Below the pieces are notes generated by a model. It saw only the letters and a program-made list of their open reading frames with translations. It did no database searches and had not been told where the DNA came from. The translations under genes and the position numbers were made by a program. A stretch of DNA of 64,000 bases from Radiobacillus kanasensis (GTDB lineage Bacteria > Bacillota > Bacilli > Bacillales > Amphibacillaceae), in the NCBI RefSeq assembly GCF_021049245.1, contig NZ_CP088020.1, forward strand, positions 1,680,001-1,744,000. Reading direction: 5' to 3'. This document shows, piece by piece, positions 54,051 to 64,000 of the stretch. Positions within the stretch are counted from its first letter, which is position 1. Every line of letters begins with the position of its first letter.

Positions 54051-55760
54051 ATGAGACAATCACAAACGCTAATCCCAACACTAAAAGAAGTACCAGCAGA
54101 TGCGGACATAAAAAGCCATCAATTGCTTTTAAGAGCTGGTTTCATTAGACAAACAGCTTCCGGTATTTATAGTTTTCTACCTTTAGGGAAACGAGTTTTG
54201 AAAAAGGTAGAGGAAATTGTGAGAGAAGAAATGGATCGTATTGGAGCAAACGAGATGTTCATGCCGGCCATGCAGCCAGCAGAGCTTTGGAAAGAAACAG
54301 GTCGTTGGAACAACTTTGGACCAGAGCTTATGCGCATGCATGATCGACATGAACGTGAATTCGCTTTAGGTGCGACTCATGAAGAAGTAATCACGAGCAT
54401 CATCCGAGATGAAATCAAAAGCTATAAACGTTTGCCGTTATCGGTTTACCAAATTCAAACAAAATTCCGTGATGAAAAACGACCGAGATTTGGACTGCTC
54501 CGCGGGCGTGAATTTGTCATGAAAGATGCTTATTCCTTCCATGACTCATTTGAAAGCTTGGATGAAACGTACCAAAAAATGTACGGAGCTTATAAAAAAA
54601 TCTTTTCTAGATGTGGATTAAATTTCCGTGCTGTCATTGCGGATTCTGGTTCCATGGGTGGAAAGGATACACATGAATTTATGGTCCTATCAGAAGTTGG
54701 GGAGGATATCATTGCATACTCCGACCAATCAGACTATGCTGCTAATATTGAAATGGCTCCGGTTGTTACGACCTATTCTATACCAGATGTAGAACCTAAA
54801 GAGCTAGAGCTTGTCGAAACCCCTGGGCAAAAAACGATGCAAGAAGTAGCGGACTATCTTGGTCATAATTTAGAACAAGGATTAAAGGCAATTATGTTCA
54901 AAGTAGATGATCAGCTTGTGCTAGTCGTTACACGGGGTGACCATGAGGTAAATGATATTAAATTGAAAAACCTTTACAATGCGAGTGTTGTAGAACTAGC
55001 TTCAGAGGCAGAAACTCGTCAGTTATTGGGAGCTGGGTTTGGTTCTTTAGGTCCAGTAGGTATCGACGATAAGGTTGAAGTTGTTGCAGATACCGCAGTG
55101 GAGTTTGTTCGTAATGTTTCCTGTGGAGGAAATAAAGATGGCTATCACTATATAAACGTGAATCCAGGAAAAGATTTTGAAGTGAAGGAATACGCCGACC
55201 TTCGATTTATTAAAGAAGGGGATCCATCTCCTGATGGTCAAGGTTCTATTCAATTTGCAAAAGGGATTGAAGTTGGTCATGTGTTCAAATTAGGAACATT
55301 ATATGCAGAACGTATGAACGCGACGTTCTTAAATGATCAAGGAAAAGCAAATCCTATGGTAATGGGCTGTTATGGCATTGGTGTCTCTAGAACTGTAGCG
55401 GCGATAGTGGAACAATTCCATGATGAGAATGGAATGATGTGGCCATCTTCCGTCGCACCTTATCAAGTGCACCTACTTGTTCTAAATAGTAAAAATGAAG
55501 AGCAAGCAAATCTTGGAGATCAGCTTTACGAAGAGCTTTTGCAAGCTGGTGTAGAAGTCTTATATGATGATCGGAAAGAACGTGCTGGTGTGAAATTTGT
55601 AGATAGTGATCTTATCGGCATACCGAATCGAATTACGGTCGGGAAGAGAGCGGCAGAAGGAATCGTAGAGTTTAAACAAAGAGCAGATGATGGGAAAGAG
55701 GAGCTCACATTGGAACAGCTTCGTGACAAGCTTTCGTCTGTAATGCAAAAGATTAATTAA
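54051..55760 (+). CDS. proS: Prolyl-tRNA synthetase (bacterial type)
   Basis: 569 residues. Class II synthetase. Motif 1 and 2 regions lie in [43 protein letters not shown] and [26 protein letters not shown]. The YbaK-like editing insertion covers about 240-380, then motif 3 [18 protein letters not shown] and the anticodon domain. The ATG follows TGAGGTGAAATAA. Two terminators follow. Confidence 0.98.
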   Translation: MRQSQTLIPTLKEVPADADIKSHQLLLRAGFIRQTASGIYSFLPLGKRVLKKVEEIVREEMDRIGANEMFMPAMQPAELWKETGRWNNFGPELMRMHDRHEREFALGATHEEVITSIIRDEIKSYKRLPLSVYQIQTKFRDEKRPRFGLLRGREFVMKDAYSFHDSFESLDETYQKMYGAYKKIFSRCGLNFRAVIADSGSMGGKDTHEFMVLSEVGEDIIAYSDQSDYAANIEMAPVVTTYSIPDVEPKELELVETPGQKTMQEVADYLGHNLEQGLKAIMFKVDDQLVLVVTRGDHEVNDIKLKNLYNASVVELASEAETRQLLGAGFGSLGPVGIDDKVEVVADTAVEFVRNVSCGGNKDGYHYINVNPGKDFEVKEYADLRFIKEGDPSPDGQGSIQFAKGIEVGHVFKLGTLYAERMNATFLNDQGKANPMVMGCYGIGVSRTVAAIVEQFHDENGMMWPSSVAPYQVHLLVLNSKNEEQANLGDQLYEELLQAGVEVLYDDRKERAGVKFVDSDLIGIPNRITVGKRAAEGIVEFKQRADDGKEELTLEQLRDKLSSVMQKIN

Positions 55761-55770
55761 AAATCTATAA

Positions 55771-55804
55771 AAAACCCTTGTCGAATATTGATGACAAGGA
55801 TTTT
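55771..55804 (+). terminator. First terminator after proS
   Basis: CCTTGTC (55776-55782) pairs with GACAAGG (55793-55799), then ATTTT. Short stem, probably partial. Confidence 0.65.
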
Positions 55805-55822
55805 AACAAGTAGTAAAATGGG

Positions 55823-55858
55823 AGAAGGACATGTATAAAACGATGTCCTTCTTTTTTT
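55823..55858 (+). terminator. Second terminator before polC
   Basis: AGAAGGACAT (55823-55832) pairs with ATGTCCTTCT (55843-55852), followed by a run of T. It leaves only about 40 bases for a polC promoter, none of which is clear; read-through is likely. Confidence 0.88.
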
Positions 55859-55900
55859 CATGCAAGTTTGGAATGACTGGATACGGGGAGGAACTTATAA

Positions 55901-58900
55901 ATGGAGATATCCAGCACAGAAAAAATGAATGTATTACTGAAGCAACTTGAAATACCAGAAGATATGGTGCAAACCCATTTTACGGATAGCTATCTTGCTA
56001 AAGTAGAAGTTTATAAAAATATTAAAAAGTGGCACTTTCATATACACTTGACGAAAGTATTACCACCCTCTGTTTATCGTCTTTTTATAGCGAAACTGCA
56101 ACAATCTTTTGCTTCCATAGCAACTGTGGATTGGACGCTGTATCCAAAGGATAACCAGCTATCGGACGAAGATGTTATTTCCTATTGGCAGGAGTTCTTG
56201 CAATCAACAGAACTATCGCCTGCTTACCGCGATTTAATATTGAATCAAACGCCAAGTATTACAGGAAACAAGCTTGGGTTAACCGCACGAAATGAAGCAG
56301 AGTCCTCTGCTTTAAGAAAACGATTGGATCCTACGTTTAAAGGGTTTTGTACCCAAGCAGGGGTGGGGCCGTATTTACTATCTGTAGAAGTGCATGAAGA
56401 ACCAAATGCACTAGAGAAATTTCGAGAGCAAAAGGCTATCGAGGATCAAATGCTTGTGCAAAAAGCAGTTAAAGATAAAGAACAAAGAGCGAAACAGAAA
56501 GCAGAATCAGGTCCATCAGGTCCAGTAACGATTGGGTACAACATTCAGGACGACATTACTCCGATGAAAGAAATCGTGGAAGAAGAGCGTCGTATGGCGG
56601 TTCAAGGATATGTGTTTGATGTGGATGTACGTGCTTTGCGGTCAGGTCGACACTTATTAATTGTGAAAGCAACGGACTACACAGATTCATTCCAAATCAA
56701 GATGTTTTCTAAGGGAGATCAAGACCAGGAAAGCTTTAAACAAATCCAAAAAGGAATGTGGTTAAAAGCGAGAGGAAGTATTCAAACGGATAACTTCACC
56801 AATGAGCTTACGATGATGGCCACAGACATAAATGAAATAAAAGGGGAAACAAGGATAGACAAAGCTCCAGAAGGGGAAAAACGTGTAGAATTGCATGCTC
56901 ATACGACGATGAGCCAAATGGATGCGGTTGTATCTGCTTCCAAGTTAATCGGACAAGCTAAAGCATGGGGACATCCTGCGATTGCGATTACCGACCATGC
57001 TGTTGCTCAATCCTTCCCTGAAGCCTATGCTGCCGGGAAGAAGCATGGAGTTAAAATTTTATATGGTGTAGAAGCAAATCTGGTGGATGATGGTGTACCT
57101 ATTGCCTATAACGATAAGGATGTTGAATTGGACTCAGCTACGTACGTTGTATTTGACGTAGAGACAACGGGTTTGTCGGCTGTATATGACACGATTATTG
57201 AGCTAGCTGCGGTAAAGGTTCATAATGGAGAAATCGTGGATCGATTCGAATCCTTTGCAAATCCGCACCATCCATTATCTCAAACGACAATTGATTTAAC
57301 AGGAATTACGGATGATATGGTAAAGGATGCACCAGAGGTGGAAGAAGTATTAAAAGATTTCCGTGAGTGGATGGGTGAAGACATTTTAGTTGCCCACAAC
57401 GCAAGTTTTGACATGGGATTCTTAAATGCCGGTTTTAAGAAAATTGGATTCCCGGAAGCCTCCAACCCAGTTATTGATACATTAGAGCTTGCTAGATTCT
57501 TGTTTCCGAACCTAAAGAATCACCGACTAAACACCTTGTGTAAGCATTTAGATATTGAACTAACGCAACATCACCGAGCAATTTATGATGCAGAAGCAAC
57601 TGGTTATTTGCTGTGGAAATTGGTGAAACAATCTTTAGAAAAAGAAATTGTAAACCATAACCAATTTAACAACCATATGGGAGAAGGCAATGCGTACCAA
57701 CGTTCTCGTCCCTATCACTGCACGTTGTTGGCACAAAATGAAGTTGGTTTGAAAAACCTTTACAAACTCGTCTCACTATCACATGTGGATTACTTCTATC
57801 GTGTACCTCGTATCCCGAGATCCAAGCTTCAGCAATTTCGTGAAGGAATTCTGGTTGGATCGGGCTGTGATAAAGGGGAAGTCTTCGAAACGATGATGCA
57901 AAAGTCTAAAGAAGAAGCGGAGAAAGTAGCTGGATTCTATGACTATTTGGAAATTCAACCACCTTCTAACTACTATCATCTGATTGAAAAAGAGCTCGTC
58001 CAAAATGAGGCGCAAATCTTTGATATTTTAAAGAAAATTGCTGATCTAGGTGAGCAGTTAGAGAAGAAAACGGTAGCGACGGGAAATGCGCACTATTTAG
58101 ATGAACATGATAAAGTGTACCGTCAAATTTTGATTTCATCCCAAAATGGTAATCCGTTAAGTAGACAAACATTGCCGGATGTTCATTTCCGTACTACTGA
58201 TGACATGCTTGAATGTTTTTCCTTCCTTGGATCAGAGAAGGCAAAAGAAGTGGTTGTTACGAATACGAATTGGGTTGCCGATCAAATAGAAGAGATTTCC
58301 CCAGTCAAAGAAGATTTGTACACACCTAATATCGATGGAGCTGAGGATGAAATTCGTGAGTTAAGCTATAACATGGCTAAAGACATTTATGGTGAAGACT
58401 TACCGGAAATTGTAGAGAAACGAATTGAAAAAGAGTTAGCTAGTATTATAGGGCACGGATTTGCTGTTATTTACTTGATCTCTCATAAATTAGTGAAAAA
58501 GTCACTAGATGATGGATATCTAGTAGGATCGCGGGGATCTGTTGGATCTTCTTTGATTGCGACTCTAACTGAAATCACCGAAGTGAACCCATTACCGCCA
58601 CACTATGTGTGTAAATCCTGTAAATATCATGAATTTTTTAACGATGGATCGGTAGGTAGTGGATTTGATCTAGAAGACAAGGACTGTCCAAACTGTGGAA
58701 GCAGCTTGAAAAAAGATGGTCAGGATATTCCGTTCGAAACGTTCCTTGGATTTAAAGGGGATAAAGTTCCGGATATTGATTTGAACTTCTCAGGTGAATA
58801 TCAACCAAGAGCTCACAACTATACAAAAGTTTTGTTTGGGGAAGACAATGTATATCGTGCTGGTACAATCGGTACGGTTGCTGAAAAGACTGCCTATGGA

Positions 58901-60190
58901 TATGTCAAAGGATACGCAGGGGACCATCAATTACAAGTGAAAAGTGCGGAAATCGATCGACTTGTACAAGGATGTACGGGTGTAAAACGAACAACCGGGC
59001 AGCACCCTGGGGGAATAATTGTTGTTCCCGATGATAAGGAAATCTATGATTTTACTCCAATTCAATTTCCAGCAGATGATCGAAATTCGGAATGGAAGAC
59101 GACACACTTTGATTTCCACTCCATTCACGATAACCTGTTAAAACTGGATATTCTTGGACACGATGATCCGACCGTAATTAGAATGCTTCAAGATTTAAGT
59201 GGGATTGATCCAAAGACAATTCCGACTGATGATAAAGAAACGATGAAAATTTTCTCGGGAACGGAATCGCTAGGCGTTACTCCTGAACAAATTCTGTGTA
59301 AAACTGGTACATTAGGAGTTCCAGAATTTGGTACAAGGTTTGTTCGACAAATGCTGGAGGATACGGGCCCGAAAACATTTGCTGAGCTTGTTATCATTTC
59401 TGGTCTCTCTCACGGTACGGATGTTTGGTTAGGAAATGCGCAGGAACTAATCAACCAAGGAATTTGTGGACTTCCAGACGTTATTGGATGTCGGGATGAT
59501 ATCATGGTCTATTTGATGCACAAAGGACTCGATGCTTCGCTAGCCTTTAAAATTATGGAATTTGTTCGTAAAGGGAAAGGACTTCAAGACGAATGGATTG
59601 AAGAAATGAAAAAGCATGATGTACCAGATTGGTATATTGATTCCTGTAAAAAAATCAAGTATATGTTCCCGAAAGCACACGCAGCAGCTTATGTATTAAT
59701 GGCTGTACGAATTGCTTACTTTAAAGTGCATTACCCAATCTTTTTCTACGCAGCGTACTTTTCTGTACGTGCCGATGACTTTGATCTAGATGTTATGGTC
59801 AAAGGAACCCCAGCTATTCGAAAAAGAATCGAGGAAATACAATCAAAAGGAAATGATGCTTCTCCGAAGGAAAAGAACTTATTAACGGTGTTAGAAATCT
59901 CTCTCGAAATGAATGAACGTGGTTTCTCTTTCCAGAAAGTAGACTTATATAAATCTAGTGCTACCGATTTTATTGTGGATGGAGATACACTTATTCCGCC
60001 GTTCAATGCAGTCGATGGTTTAGGAACAAACGCGGCCTTAAACATTGTGAAAGCGAGAGAAGAAGGAGAATTTCTTTCCAAAGAGGACTTGCGAGAAAGA
60101 AGCAAGATCTCTAAAACCGTCTTGGAATATTTAGATCAACACGGATGTTTAGAAGGAATGGCCGATGCCAATCAGCTCTCTCTTTTTTAA
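55901..60190 (+). CDS. polC: DNA polymerase III alpha subunit PolC (Gram-positive type)
   Basis: 1429 residues, replicative polymerase of Firmicutes. Order: N-terminal domain, an OB domain (about 225-330, [20 protein letters not shown]), PHP domain with [15 protein letters not shown], an inserted DEDD 3'-5' exonuclease starting [23 protein letters not shown] (about 422), PHP continued, a zinc site CKSC...CPNC near 905-932, the polymerase palm with [37 protein letters not shown], and a C-terminal tau/clamp-binding end. The ATG follows ACGGGGAGGAAC. Confidence 0.99.
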   Translation: MEISSTEKMNVLLKQLEIPEDMVQTHFTDSYLAKVEVYKNIKKWHFHIHLTKVLPPSVYRLFIAKLQQSFASIATVDWTLYPKDNQLSDEDVISYWQEFLQSTELSPAYRDLILNQTPSITGNKLGLTARNEAESSALRKRLDPTFKGFCTQAGVGPYLLSVEVHEEPNALEKFREQKAIEDQMLVQKAVKDKEQRAKQKAESGPSGPVTIGYNIQDDITPMKEIVEEERRMAVQGYVFDVDVRALRSGRHLLIVKATDYTDSFQIKMFSKGDQDQESFKQIQKGMWLKARGSIQTDNFTNELTMMATDINEIKGETRIDKAPEGEKRVELHAHTTMSQMDAVVSASKLIGQAKAWGHPAIAITDHAVAQSFPEAYAAGKKHGVKILYGVEANLVDDGVPIAYNDKDVELDSATYVVFDVETTGLSAVYDTIIELAAVKVHNGEIVDRFESFANPHHPLSQTTIDLTGITDDMVKDAPEVEEVLKDFREWMGEDILVAHNASFDMGFLNAGFKKIGFPEASNPVIDTLELARFLFPNLKNHRLNTLCKHLDIELTQHHRAIYDAEATGYLLWKLVKQSLEKEIVNHNQFNNHMGEGNAYQRSRPYHCTLLAQNEVGLKNLYKLVSLSHVDYFYRVPRIPRSKLQQFREGILVGSGCDKGEVFETMMQKSKEEAEKVAGFYDYLEIQPPSNYYHLIEKELVQNEAQIFDILKKIADLGEQLEKKTVATGNAHYLDEHDKVYRQILISSQNGNPLSRQTLPDVHFRTTDDMLECFSFLGSEKAKEVVVTNTNWVADQIEEISPVKEDLYTPNIDGAEDEIRELSYNMAKDIYGEDLPEIVEKRIEKELASIIGHGFAVIYLISHKLVKKSLDDGYLVGSRGSVGSSLIATLTEITEVNPLPPHYVCKSCKYHEFFNDGSVGSGFDLEDKDCPNCGSSLKKDGQDIPFETFLGFKGDKVPDIDLNFSGEYQPRAHNYTKVLFGEDNVYRAGTIGTVAEKTAYGYVKGYAGDHQLQVKSAEIDRLVQGCTGVKRTTGQHPGGIIVVPDDKEIYDFTPIQFPADDRNSEWKTTHFDFHSIHDNLLKLDILGHDDPTVIRMLQDLSGIDPKTIPTDDKETMKIFSGTESLGVTPEQILCKTGTLGVPEFGTRFVRQMLEDTGPKTFAELVIISGLSHGTDVWLGNAQELINQGICGLPDVIGCRDDIMVYLMHKGLDASLAFKIMEFVRKGKGLQDEWIEEMKKHDVPDWYIDSCKKIKYMFPKAHAAAYVLMAVRIAYFKVHYPIFFYAAYFSVRADDFDLDVMVKGTPAIRKRIEEIQSKGNDASPKEKNLLTVLEISLEMNERGFSFQKVDLYKSSATDFIVDGDTLIPPFNAVDGLGTNAALNIVKAREEGEFLSKEDLRERSKISKTVLEYLDQHGCLEGMADANQLSLF

Positions 60191-60216
60191 TGAAAGGGCC
60201 CAAGATGGGGGCGTTC

Positions 60217-60245
60217 TTGCATTAAATTTCTAAATATGGTATATT
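60217..60245 (+). promoter_or_regulatory. SigA-type promoter of rimP-nusA-infB operon
   Basis: TTGCAT at 60217-60222, a 17-base spacer and TATATT at 60240-60245. The rimP start is about 300 bases downstream, so the transcript has a long leader with two hairpins. Confidence 0.7.
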
Positions 60246-60271
60246 CGTAGAGGTAGTAATGATACGTTTGA

Positions 60272-60302
60272 AAGAAAGAGTGGGCAAACCCCACTCTTTC
60301 TT
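60272..60302 (+). terminator. Leader hairpin 1 of rimP operon
   Basis: AAGAAAGAGTGGG pairs with CCCACTCTTTCTT (60272-60302) around a short loop. The T-rich portion lies within the 3' arm rather than after it. It may end polC read-through or act on the operon's own leader. Confidence 0.55.
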
Positions 60303-60364
60303 GCATACTTATTTCTTTTTGCACCGTTAGTGGAGTAACCCTGAAAAGTCATATGGTTGCTTTC

Positions 60365-60392
60365 AAATCCCTTGCCTCCTGGCAAGGGATTT
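60365..60392 (+). terminator. Leader hairpin 2 of rimP operon, candidate attenuator
   Basis: AAATCCCTTGCC (60365-60376) pairs perfectly with GGCAAGGGATTT (60381-60392), followed by ATACTG. The U-tract is short and interrupted, the type of terminator that depends on NusA. nusA is the second gene of this operon. Confidence 0.6.
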
Positions 60393-60548
60393 ATACTGAA
60401 AAGAAACTGGATAATAGAAGATGATCAAAAGTCCAGTACACTTATGCGTAATTGAATTTCCAATTTACGAGCAAACTATCCATATCAACTATTCAGGGAG
60501 ACTAGGACACATTCTAGGAGATCATGGTTCATTAAAGGAGGGATTAGG

Positions 60549-61022
60549 TTGAGTGCAAAAGTAACAGAAATCACAGAAGAATTAGTTCAACCCATCTTAA
60601 CAGATTTGAAATTAGACCTTGTGGACATCGAGTTTGAAAAAGAAGGGAAAAATTGGTTTCTTCGTATATTTGTAGACAAACCAGGTGGCGTGGACATCGA
60701 AGAATGTGGCCAAGTATCGGAGAGATTGAGTGAAAAGCTCGATACAGCAGATCCAGTAACCGTCCCTTACTTTTTAGAGGTCTCATCACCAGGTGCTGAA
60801 CGTCCTTTAAAAACGGTAGAAGATATTAAGAAAAACCTAGAGAAAAATGTCCATGTGAAGCTTTATGAGAAAATGGATGGAGAAAAAGAATTTGAAGGGA
60901 TATTGAAATCCTGCGAAGAGGATGTCATTACATTAGAAATTAGAATCAAAAGTCGTAAGAAAGAAATCCAGTTACCATACGAGAAAATAGCAAAAATACG
61001 ACTGGCGGTTACTTTTAATTAA
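60549..61022 (+). CDS. rimP: Ribosome maturation factor RimP
   Basis: 157 residues from TTG 60549, after TAAAGGAGGGATTAGG. It assists early 30S assembly. Two domains: an N-terminal alpha/beta part with LDLVDIEFEKEGKNWFLRIFVDKPGGVDIEEC and a C-terminal Sm-like beta barrel. SSPGAERPLK is the family signature. First gene of the operon. Confidence 0.97.
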   Translation: MSAKVTEITEELVQPILTDLKLDLVDIEFEKEGKNWFLRIFVDKPGGVDIEECGQVSERLSEKLDTADPVTVPYFLEVSSPGAERPLKTVEDIKKNLEKNVHVKLYEKMDGEKEFEGILKSCEEDVITLEIRIKSRKKEIQLPYEKIAKIRLAVTFN

Positions 61023-61035
61023 AGGGGGATAAAAC

Positions 61036-62142
61036 GTGAGCAGTGAGCTTTTTGATGCTATACATTTTTTAGAAAAGGAAAAGGGAATCAACAAAGATGT
61101 GCTCATGGAAGCGCTAGAGGCTGCCTTGATATCTGCTTACAAAAAGAACTTTAAGTCTGCAACGAATGTCCGTGTAGATTTAAATGAAGAAACAGGAAGT
61201 ATGCATGTATTTGCTAGAAAAGAAATTGTGGAGGAAGTGTTTGATCCACAGCAAGAGCTTTCCCTAGAGGAAGCGAAGTCTATTAGCCCAACGTATGAAA
61301 TCGGAGATGTCGTGGAGCTAGAAGTAACGCCAAAAGACTTTGGTCGTATTGCAGCACAAGCAGCGAAACAAGTGGTGACACAGCGTGTTCGTGAAGCAGA
61401 ACGTGGTGTTATCTTTAGCGAGTATATAGATCGCGAAGAAGATGTAATGACAGGAATTATTCAACGTAAAGATCCACGGTTTGTGTATGTAAACTTAGGC
61501 AAAATTGAAGCCCGTCTTCCAGAAGGAGAACAAATTCCTACGGAACAGTATGAAGTGCATGACCGTATTAAGGTGTTTGTAACGAAAGTAGAGAATACAA
61601 ATAAAGGTCCACAAATTTTTATTTCTCGAACACACCCGGGTTTATTAAAGAGATTATTCGAAATGGAAGTTCCAGAAATTTATGATGGAACGGTTGAAAT
61701 CCGTTCCGTTGCTCGAGAAGCTGGAGATCGTTCTAAGATTTCTGTTTATGCCGCTGATCCAGAGGTGGATCCGGTAGGGTCTTGTGTTGGTCAACGAGGT
61801 CAACGCGTTCAAACGATAGTAAATGAGCTAAATGGGGAAAAAATAGACATTGTTGAATGGTCAGAAGACCCGATTGTCTACGTATCTAATGCGCTCAGTC
61901 CTTCTAAAGTTGTCGATGTACTCGTCAACGAGGAAGCCAAAGCAACAACTGTTATTGTTCCGGATTATCAATTATCCCTAGCAATCGGGAAGCGTGGACA
62001 AAATGCACGTCTAGCTGCTAAGCTAACTGGATGGAAAATTGATATTAAGAGTGAATCGGAAGCTCGTGAAGAAGGCATTTTGTCTGAATCCACAGGGGAT
62101 TCCGAATCTTATTCTGAAATGGATGAAGATCTTTTCGAATAG
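61036..62142 (+). CDS. nusA: Transcription termination/antitermination factor NusA
   Basis: 368 residues from GTG 61036, after AAAGGGGG. The N-terminal RNA polymerase-binding domain (about 1-125), S1 domain (about 135-200), and two KH domains (about 230-345; [28 protein letters not shown] and [23 protein letters not shown]). It lacks the acidic repeats of E. coli NusA, as usual in Firmicutes. The tail is Ser/Glu-rich. Confidence 0.98.
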   Translation: MSSELFDAIHFLEKEKGINKDVLMEALEAALISAYKKNFKSATNVRVDLNEETGSMHVFARKEIVEEVFDPQQELSLEEAKSISPTYEIGDVVELEVTPKDFGRIAAQAAKQVVTQRVREAERGVIFSEYIDREEDVMTGIIQRKDPRFVYVNLGKIEARLPEGEQIPTEQYEVHDRIKVFVTKVENTNKGPQIFISRTHPGLLKRLFEMEVPEIYDGTVEIRSVAREAGDRSKISVYAADPEVDPVGSCVGQRGQRVQTIVNELNGEKIDIVEWSEDPIVYVSNALSPSKVVDVLVNEEAKATTVIVPDYQLSLAIGKRGQNARLAAKLTGWKIDIKSESEAREEGILSESTGDSESYSEMDEDLFE

Positions 62143-62154
62143 GAGGTTCGTTTC

Positions 62155-62433
62155 ATGGCAGGTCCGAGAAAAGTACCATTAAGAAAATGTGTTGTGACAC
62201 AGGAAATGAAGCCAAAAAAAGAACTAATTCGGATTGTTCGTAATAAAGAAGGCGAAGTCTTTGTCGATCCAACAGGTAAGAAGAATGGAAGAGGTGCATA
62301 CATCTCTAAGAATTTGGAAACCGTTGAAAGCGCAAAGAAAACGGGGATTCTTAAACGTCATTTGAATGCAGAAGTGCCAGACACTATTTATGAACAATTA
62401 TTACTGGTTATAGAAGGTAAGAAAATTGAGTAA
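62155..62433 (+). CDS. ylxR: YlxR, DUF448 RNA-binding protein
   Basis: 92 residues. RKVPLRKCVVTQEMKPKKELIRIV, DPTGKKNGRGAYIS and the basic surface identify the YlxR family. In B. subtilis it is reported as a nucleoid- or RNA-associated regulator called RnpM in some work. The ATG follows AGGAGGTTCGTTTC. It overlaps ylxQ by eight bases. Confidence 0.95.
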   Translation: MAGPRKVPLRKCVVTQEMKPKKELIRIVRNKEGEVFVDPTGKKNGRGAYISKNLETVESAKKTGILKRHLNAEVPDTIYEQLLLVIEGKKIE

Positions 62434-62743
62434 AGATTATCTGAACTTATTAGGGCTCGCTTATCGTGCGAAGAAGTGTACGTTGGGAGAGGAGTCTATC
62501 ATTCGTGATATTCAGAGAAATAAGGCGAAGTTAGTGCTCTTGGCCAGTGATATCGGGCAACAAACCAGGAAAAAAATTACGGACAAATGTACGTATTATA
62601 AGATTCCTTGGCAAGTTGTAGATGATCGTGATACGTTATCTCATGCCTTAGGGAAGTCCTCAGGTAGAGTGGCGGTCGCTATATTAGATCAAGGGTTCGC
62701 CAATAAGTTAACATCGTTACTCGATGAATCTATTCGGGGGTGA
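62426..62743 (+). CDS. ylxQ: YlxQ, L7Ae-family RNA-binding protein
   Basis: 105 residues from TTG 62426. The L7Ae/L30e fold shows [35 protein letters not shown] and [30 protein letters not shown]. The family binds kink-turn RNA; the specific role of YlxQ is not firmly set. The ribosome site lies in ylxR. Confidence 0.95.
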   Translation: MSKDYLNLLGLAYRAKKCTLGEESIIRDIQRNKAKLVLLASDIGQQTRKKITDKCTYYKIPWQVVDDRDTLSHALGKSSGRVAVAILDQGFANKLTSLLDESIRG

Positions 62744-62747
62744 ACGT

Positions 62748-64000
62748 ATGAGTAAAATGCGCGTATATGAATATGCCAAAGAAGTTAATGCATCAAGCAA
62801 ACAAATTATAAATAAATTGAAAGAGTTGAATGTGGAAGTTACGAACCACATGTCTACGATTTCCGATCATACGAAAGTAGAGTTGGATAAGGTGTTTAAT
62901 CCGCCTAAAGGGGCAAATAAACCTCAATCGGAAAAAGCTGCGAAAGCTCCAGCAAACGATAGTAAAAAGGATAAGAAACCGGCAGCTAAACAACAACCTA
63001 ACAAACCAAATCCAAATAATAAGGCTTCAAACAATCAAAAGCCTAAAGGGAAAAATAATAAGAATCGTAACAAAGGGAATCAGCAAGGACATAATCAAGG
63101 GAAGAAAGAAGCAACACAGAACCAAAAAGCCCAAGAAACACCAGAGAAGATTACGTATTCCGATACGTTAACCGTGGATGAACTTGCACAAAAGCTAAAC
63201 AAAGAAGCGACTGAATTAATTAAAAAGCTTATGTTCCTTGGTGTTATGGCTACGAAAAACCAGGATTTAGATGAAGCTTCTGTTGAATTAATTTGTGAGG
63301 AATATGGAGTAGAAGTCGAGAAGGTTGTCGAGCTAGACGAGATGGACCTTGATAACTTCAAAGAAGAAGATAAAGTAGAAGACTTAGAGGAACGTCCAGC
63401 TGTCGTAACCATTATGGGTCACGTTGACCATGGTAAAACGACACTCCTTGACTCCATTCGAAACACAAAAGTTACCGAAGGAGAAGCTGGCGGAATTACA
63501 CAGCACATCGGGGCTTATCAAATCGAGGAAAAAGGCAAAAGAATTACGTTCCTAGATACTCCAGGACACGCCGCTTTTACAAGTATGCGTTCACGTGGAG
63601 CTCAAGTTACAGATATCGCGATTCTAGTCGTTGCTGCTGATGATGGAGTCATGCCACAAACAATTGAAGCCATTAACCACGCAAAAGCTGCGGAGGTACC
63701 GATTATCATTGCGGTGAACAAAATGGATAAAGAGGGCGCCAATCCGGACCGTGTCATGCAAGAACTTACTGAGCATGGACTTGTACCGGAAGATTGGGGC
63801 GGAGAAACCATCTTCGTTCAGCTATCTGCTATTAAACGCGAAGGAATTGATGATTTGTTAGAAATGATTCTACTTGTATCCGAAGTAGAAGAATTAAAAG
63901 CAAATCCGAATCGGAATGCTACAGGTACAGTAATTGAAGCCCAATTAGATAAAGGTCGAGGCTCTGTAGCCACGTTACTCGTGCAAAACGGTACGCTTCA
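62748..64000 (+). CDS. infB: Translation initiation factor IF-2 (5' part, cut by window end)
   Basis: About 417 residues are visible; the frame is open at 64000. An N-terminal IF2N motif [24 protein letters not shown] is followed by a Lys/Asn/Gln-rich linker (about 45-130), a second IF2N domain, and the GTPase domain with G1 [10 protein letters not shown]2 [11 protein letters not shown]3 DTPGHAAF and G4 NKMD. IF-2 places initiator tRNA on the 30S. The ATG follows GGGGGTGAACGT. The C-terminal domains lie outside. Confidence 0.98.
   Translation, partial: MSKMRVYEYAKEVNASSKQIINKLKELNVEVTNHMSTISDHTKVELDKVFNPPKGANKPQSEKAAKAPANDSKKDKKPAAKQQPNKPNPNNKASNNQKPKGKNNKNRNKGNQQGHNQGKKEATQNQKAQETPEKITYSDTLTVDELAQKLNKEATELIKKLMFLGVMATKNQDLDEASVELICEEYGVEVEKVVELDEMDLDNFKEEDKVEDLEERPAVVTIMGHVDHGKTTLLDSIRNTKVTEGEAGGITQHIGAYQIEEKGKRITFLDTPGHAAFTSMRSRGAQVTDIAILVVAADDGVMPQTIEAINHAKAAEVPIIIAVNKMDKEGANPDRVMQELTEHGLVPEDWGGETIFVQLSAIKREGIDDLLEMILLVSEVEELKANPNRNATGTVIEAQLDKGRGSVATLLVQNGTL

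Noticed and set aside
1..64000. CRISPR arrays, tRNA or rRNA genes, prophage genes
   Set aside because: No regularly spaced repeats, no cloverleaf tRNA, no rRNA sequence and no phage-type genes were found on either strand.

Overview
The window is a low-GC Gram-positive chromosome segment of the family Bacillaceae. Gene order follows the Bacillus subtilis trunk lepB-rbgA-rnhB-ylqG-ylqH-sucCD-dprA-topA-xerC-hslVU-codY, then the complete fla/che operon (flgB to sigD), then swrB-rpsB-tsf-pyrH-frr-uppS-cdsA-dxr-rseP-proS-polC-rimP-nusA-ylxR-ylxQ-infB. All core genes lie on the + strand. The species cannot be fixed from this sequence alone. Many starts are TTG or GTG behind strong Shine-Dalgarno sites, as expected for Bacillaceae.

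Layout: 1-989 end of signal peptidase and rbgA; 990-3283 intergenic repeats carrying a minus-strand IS110-family element; 3284-6237 rnhB-ylqG-ylqH behind a near-consensus SigD promoter; 6272-8460 sucCD; 8533-11709 dprA and topA; 11710-12204 a gap where trmFO normally sits; 12205-15877 xerC-hslV-hslU-codY; 16255-42902 the roughly 26.6-kb flagellar and chemotaxis operon; 42952-45457 a second, inverted IS110-family copy with palindromic repeats; 45458-46329 a small unknown gene and a SwrB-like gene; 46497-49741 translation and nucleotide genes; 49937-55760 lipid and isoprenoid genes, RseP and ProRS; 55901-60190 polC; 60549-64000 the rimP-nusA-infB operon, with infB cut by the window end.

Three observations stand out. 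(1) The two IS110-family copies are 1599 bp each, differ by one residue in the transposase, and sit at the same position of the same palindromic repeat family. The 2-base junction ambiguity is AG (CT on the other strand). The leader upstream of the transposase can fold into a loop whose two sides match the two halves of the insertion site, and it also carries a 9-base match to the element's own right end. This is the architecture expected of a bridge RNA. (2) A SigD-type promoter precedes rnhB-ylqG-ylqH. YlqG resembles the hook-length protein FliK at its C-terminus and YlqH resembles the FlhB cytoplasmic domain without its NPTH cleavage motif, suggesting a second, motility-linked ruler/switch pair outside the main operon. 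(3) Structured leaders precede rpsB, tsf and rimP-nusA, and a perfect hairpin separates the Shine-Dalgarno site and the start codon of swrD.
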